Below the pieces are notes generated by a model. That model saw nothing but the letters and a program-made list of their open reading frames with translations, did no database searches and had not been told where the DNA came from. Positions 59,922 through 64,000 of a stretch of DNA of 64,000 bases are shown in pieces. A program made the translations under genes and the position numbers. This DNA comes from Daldinia sp. FL1419 (taxonomy: Eukaryota > Ascomycota > Sordariomycetes > Xylariales > Hypoxylaceae), in contig MU623347.1 of the NCBI GenBank assembly GCA_025201765.1, positions 248,001-312,000 of the forward strand. Reading direction: 5' to 3'. The first letter of the stretch is position 1. Each line of letters begins with the position of its first letter.

Positions 59922-60393
59922 CAATGTATTATATTCCCTAGTGTAGGGCACATATTATGAATATTGTCGCGCGAGGCTCGCCCGGTGAGAAGGTTATACG
60001 CACATGGCAATGGCTTTATGATGGAATTCTCTATGCGACAACCAGGTTATTAGGCCTGTTGTATTTGACCTTTTACGAGCCAGGGCCTACGCTTGGGCAC
60101 CTTTGTAATAGGTAGGTGAACAGAGCAAATCCAACACACCGCGACAAGCATCTAATCGTGCAAAGGTAAATTGATGATCGCGTAGTCGCGAACCCAGCCT
60201 GTATATTTGAAGGCAGTGTGGAAGTGTCGAGTATCGCGGGAAATGAAATGTGAGATAATATCAAACCAAAAACGCCCATACAATGCCATTCACGCCATGT
60301 CCTTTCGCCTGCTCTCCATGAAACATGACCGTCAGTATTGCAACCCAACCCGAGCCTAGACGCCCATATATAATGGTCTTAAAACTCCGACTC
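59922..60393. other. Convergent 3' region between the small membrane-protein gene and MID1
   Basis: 472 bp with no supported gene, repeat or RNA. Confidence 0.5.
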
Positions 60394-62394
60394 TCATACA
60401 AGAAGTATTGTTAAAAATACACCCATCACGCCGACAAGTCCAGCCCAAGGAGGGGAGAGCATACCTGCTCCTCCTATGAAATGCGCAGATCCGGGATAAT
60501 TACACGACAACTCCTCGTTTATCGATTTTGATCCATAACTGCTTGAAAAACTGTACTTATTCCATGGTCGAGGACATGTAAATCCCATCGAAGCAGGGCA
60601 GCTCTGAACTAGTTCATAACATAAGTTTTCACAAGGCAACAACTCCTTATACGGACCCGGCTGAACGACCTCGTCAATCTTGGGGTTACGAGATGAATTG
60701 AAAGCCTTGGAACCCCCGTGCTGATCGAGTATCTTCTTGTCCACTTTTGTCCCGTTCGGAAAGGGGGCCCCGATGTTGCGCATTTGCAGATGAGCCCGGT
60801 CAGGCGTTGAAAAGTCCTCGCAGCGAGGAATTGCCACAGAACATAGCCATCTCTTATACGCAGTCTTGCAGTCTTCACAGCCCCTAGCTAAAGAGTACCG
60901 AGCGGTTGAAGCAGCTTCACAAGGGGTCTGCTGTAGGACTTTATCGAAATTGCCCCACATAGACTGTACATAATCGTCGTAAAAGTTTCCAAGAGCCGTG
61001 GCGTTGGGAAATGTCCTTGGGTTCCCGGGAACCGCATACTGGGTCTGTTCACAAAATGTGAGGTTGAAGATAAACGTGCATGCGCCGTCTATACTCTTGT
61101 TAACGTTTTATTGCTCTTAGGGGCTCATGCTGTCGAACTTACTAGGTTTGGTGGAAAAAACAGCCGGTTGGAATACGACACCACCGCCTACAGTCGAAGA
61201 ATCTTCCTGGCGCGTTTGGAGGCTCTTCACGGGAGGTCGAGCAAGAATAGCCGTGTAGTTAGAGCTAGCGTTAAGGCCACTAATATAAAACTCTTGCCGA
61301 GTCAAGTTCTGGTCCCCTCCATTTTTCAACCCTATCGTCATCACTCCACTGCTCCCATCCGCAAGATTTCTAATCTGAGCATAAGAACTTAAACCGCAGT
61401 AAGAGTTACGTAGCCCCCTGATGTCCACGTTGTTATCGTTATGAGCAAACATGACATATGGTGGCGTCGTGATCACCTGAGTCGAGATATTGTTTAGATA
61501 GTTAGTTTGCAGTAGAACCGCCGATGCATCACTATCAACCCATATAAGATCAGGATTGGTATTGTTACCGTTAAACGAGAAGTAATATCGATCGGTAGAA
61601 GCGACAAGTTCGAAATTGTATTCGTGTGAGATGTCGAATTGGTCATCCGAGACCTTTGGAGCAGAAATGCTCAAATAGACATCCTTATCTATAGATGTAT
61701 TGAACATAACGGCTCCCTCCGTGAAGACGATGGCCTTCTGGGTATCCTCGTTCTGTTCCGGCCCCGGAGAAGTATTATCAGGCGATGTTGATACGTAAAG
61801 AGTGAGCTGTGGAGGATCTGGGGCTGTCAGGTCCGATGAACGGCGCCCAGGTTGTAGGCAAGTATTTGCTGATATCCATAACGTCCTAGCCGACCCTTGC
61901 CGGCGTACAAGATCAAGGTCATGAGTAGCGTCGTTATGGACCTCCTCGTCCTCATCATCATCCACAGTCAGCGCTCGCGACACATTCAAACTTCTTCGAA
62001 GCTCCAACGCCTCACTCTGATCTCCTGCCGTCCTGCTGGTAACCGACGAAGCTTGGAAAACGTACGTCATTGTGACACCAGGAGCGAGATTTGATTTTTT
62101 GATCTCATTATTCTTCATAATAGTCGCACTTCCTGGTGCTCTTCCTATAATACTTCGGTCGAATAGGGCAAACTCTGGCTCGTACGACGGACGCCTGAGA
62201 TCCAAGGTCTCCGATATCTCCACAGCGTCCAGCTGTTCATACGACAATTCGTGTACGTCATGGTCGGCAAGTATGGGATCGAACTCGTCGGCGAAAGCGA
62301 ATTGTGGGGAGAGTAGAATAATATAAATAATAAGCAAAAGGCAGGAGGCTATCACTGATGCTGCCAACCGCGATTGCAATGGACTAAGCTGCAT
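60394..62394 (-). CDS. MID1: Stretch-activated calcium channel subunit MID1
   Basis: Two exons, 61143-62394 and 60394-61088, give 648 residues. The ATG at 62394 starts MQLSPLQSRLAASVIASCLL, a signal sequence with a long hydrophobic core; the longer frame upstream starts at TTG. The extracellular part has many Asn-X-Ser/Thr sites and the segments VTMTYVFQASSV, TDRYYFSFNGNN and YVMFAHNDNNVDIRGLRNSY. After the intron, NGACTFIFNLTFCEQTQYAV begins the Cys-rich C-terminal domain, with CEDCKTAYKRWLCSVAIPRC and PCENLCYELVQSCPASMGF, the hallmarks of fungal Mid1. The end is hydrophobic. Mid1 partners Cch1 in plasma-membrane calcium entry. The intron is GT-AG (GTAAGT, TATAG). Confidence 0.95.
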
Positions 62395-63855
62395 CCTAGA
62401 AACATAGCCCCTACGGGCATCACACAGAATGTAGGGGTGTGTCCCAGTAATAGCAAACAAGTCGGATCAGAACTCGTAGGAATATCTGTCAGCCGGAAAG
62501 GATTATGCTAGGCACCGTGGGCGTTTACGAAGGGGGAAGAAAAGATTTTTGGAGTTCGTTACTATCGATTATATTCTACGGAAGTAGGAAGGTCGCGTAA
62601 TATCGAAGACCGTATACTAAATAATAAGACCAACCGTAAATACAATTGGTGGTATCAGCTTATCAAAAAAGAGGGAGTGGGCAATTAGAAAATCGTCAAG
62701 TCGTAAAAGTCGTAGAGGAAGAAGAGTTTCACAAGTAATGCTGGGGTTGCTGATAGGCGACTGCCCTGAAATCCCCTGACAGCTGAATACCCGTAACTGC
62801 GGGTCTCGACCATACATGCGCAACCATTATTAACCACTAACTTTTTCAGCAAAACATGGTAGCACGTACAGTAGCACCCGCGTGTGTGTGTGCTACGTTA
62901 AGTCGTACATACCTTAGTAGATACCTAAATTAAGTGGTACGCATGCGCATTTCAATGCTAACAATGAGCCAAATTTATCGACGACATCTTTTATTTAACG
63001 TAACAATAAGCCAATGAGCTTATGCATTGTTTAAAATTGCACATCCGTCAGCCACCAACATGCGCCAGATACATGTACCTAATGTATGTACCTAGGTATG
63101 TATCTAAGTACGTACTTACATTCACTTATCATGCAGGAACGGGTACTTAGTACCTAACTTAGCGAAAAGCGGTATCTGGTAATCGGGTATCGGTTTCGGT
63201 ATCGCTTCCAGCTTCCAAAGCTAAGTACGCAAACCCGCAATCCCCATATACATTTTTTGAGATCGGCGAGCATGCCGCTATTATATATTGGAAGTAATAA
63301 ACCCAGTGGCTTGGTTCGGGGATTTAACTTTGGTGTGACAGGCTTATTTTAGGTATTCTTATGAAATTGATAAACTTATATAAAAGGTCTACTTGATCCC
63401 CTCAAATATCCTCCCCTTCCCTCTCTTTTATTCCTTCACAGCTCTTCAAGGACGAATGAAGCTAGCACAGGCCCACCCTTACACCTAGGTAAATACGACA
63501 GCAGCCACAGGTTTACCTATAAGGAGATGGATTGTGGCAAACGGGCTTATCGCGCTGCGCTGCGCCGCGCCGCATTTGGTTCGGTCCGCTCGATCCAAAT
63601 GTCCAAATGGATTCACACTGATGGATTCACACTGATGGATGTTTTCCACGTCTCCAGTTGGTATCGTCAGTTGAATAAGTTCTTGGGCTCTCGATGAACC
63701 AATTCGAGCTAGCAGCATAACCACAGTGATCGAGCGGGGACGCAAAGACCAAACTTAGGCATTATTAGTGCTAGGGCAATACTAAGTCATCTCGAGAATC
63801 GTGACTCGCTGAGATCAGATCCTAGCGCTTTCAGATCTACTCCAGTCTAATCAGT
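62395..63855. promoter_or_regulatory. Long divergent region between MID1 and the Zn2Cys6 gene
   Basis: 1.46 kb without a supported gene. TACCTA/TAGGTA words cluster at about 62910-62932 and 63075-63160. A GCTGCGCTGCGCCGCGCCGC run lies at about 63555-63574 and a short direct repeat (GGATTCACACTGAT, twice) at about 63608-63638. It should hold the promoters of both genes. Confidence 0.5.
63608..63638. repeat. Two tandem copies of GGATTCACACTGAT
   Basis: The 14-base word occurs twice in a row about 220-250 bp before the Zn2Cys6 start codon. It is read directly; it may be a chance duplication or a paired binding site. Confidence 0.8.
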
Positions 63856-64000
63856 ATGAACGACAGCAACCCGCAAGAGCACAAGCCACGCGGCCCCCGG
63901 CTATATCATAAAAAGTCTCGTACCGGCTGTTTGCGGTGTAAGCAGAGACGAGTCAAGGTTAGTTAGGGGACTACAGCACATTTCGCCTACTAAGCCATTG
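63856..64000 (+). CDS. Zn2Cys6 fungal transcription factor, first exon only (cut by window edge)
   Basis: Exon 1 is 63856-63957 (34 codons), then a GTTAGT donor and intron to the edge. The peptide ends KKSRTGCLRCKQRRVK, the first half of the fungal Zn2Cys6 binuclear cluster (CxxC with the basic loop); the remaining cysteines must lie beyond 64000. The intron position after VK is common in this family. Nothing can be said about targets. It diverges from MID1. Confidence 0.85.

Noticed and set aside
61089..61137. GC-AG intron (GCATGA donor) in MID1
   Set aside because: A perfect GTAAGT donor 12 bp upstream (61142) uses the same acceptor, keeps the frame and gives the expected NGACTF start of the Cys-rich domain.
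62395..62460. Longer N-terminus for MID1
   Set aside because: The first codon is TTG, and the signal sequence begins properly at the ATG at 62394.

Overview
The window is nuclear DNA of a filamentous ascomycete (Pezizomycotina), most likely a Sordariomycete. The reasons are: short introns of about 40-190 bp with GTANGT donors and CTAAC-type branch sites; housekeeping proteins of fungal type (APL5, IRC20-like, EIS1, MID1, a fungal Zn2Cys6 factor); a DNA transposon destroyed by RIP-like G-to-A mutation; and intergenic DNA full of TAGGTACCTA-type words. Such words suggest Xylariales or a relative, but that order-level guess is weak.

I resolve 25 protein genes, 23 of them complete. From left to right they are RRP17 (-, cut by the left edge), BIG1 (+), TRM112 (-), ER cyclophilin B (-), mitoribosomal uS13m (+), an M19 dipeptidase (-), an RGD2-type F-BAR/DEP/RhoGAP (+), AP-3 delta APL5 (-), EMC2 (+), a long coiled-coil protein with a ubiquitin-like domain (+), COQ10 (-), TRM140 (+), a Tyr phosphatase (-), eisosome EIS1 (+), SFK1-like (-), the CDK7/KIN28 kinase (+), mitoribosomal mS41 (-), an IRC20/SHPRH-like SNF2-RING protein (+), a small bZIP factor (-), recyclin RCY1 (-), a SMAP-domain protein (+), YSY6/RAMP4 (-), a small membrane coiled-coil protein (+), calcium-channel subunit MID1 (-) and the first exon of a Zn2Cys6 factor (+). 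Exon coordinates were set by hand from splice signals, reading frame and family knowledge, and every complete model closes in frame.

There is no operon-like or biosynthetic cluster. The genes are housekeeping: secretory pathway and ER (BIG1, CypB, EMC2, YSY6), mitochondrion (uS13m, mS41, COQ10), translation and tRNA modification (TRM112, TRM140, RRP17), trafficking and plasma membrane (APL5, RCY1, EIS1, SFK1, MID1, RGD2), and transcription and chromatin (KIN28, IRC20-like, bZIP, Zn2Cys6). The layout is unusually regular: 21 of 24 neighbouring pairs switch strand, giving 11 head-to-head pairs.

Gene-poor stretches lie at 7.4-9.2 kb, 18.1-21.6 kb, 43.5-48.2 kb (with the transposon remnant) and 48.9-53.0 kb, so the bZIP gene stands alone in nearly 9.5 kb. 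I found no CRISPR array, no convincing tRNA or rRNA gene and no obviously new multi-gene system. The most interesting points are a cyclophilin B gene that can end in either a membrane anchor or an HVEL tail, several GC-AG introns, start codons cut or abutted by introns, and the RIP-degraded Tc1/mariner element with intact ends.
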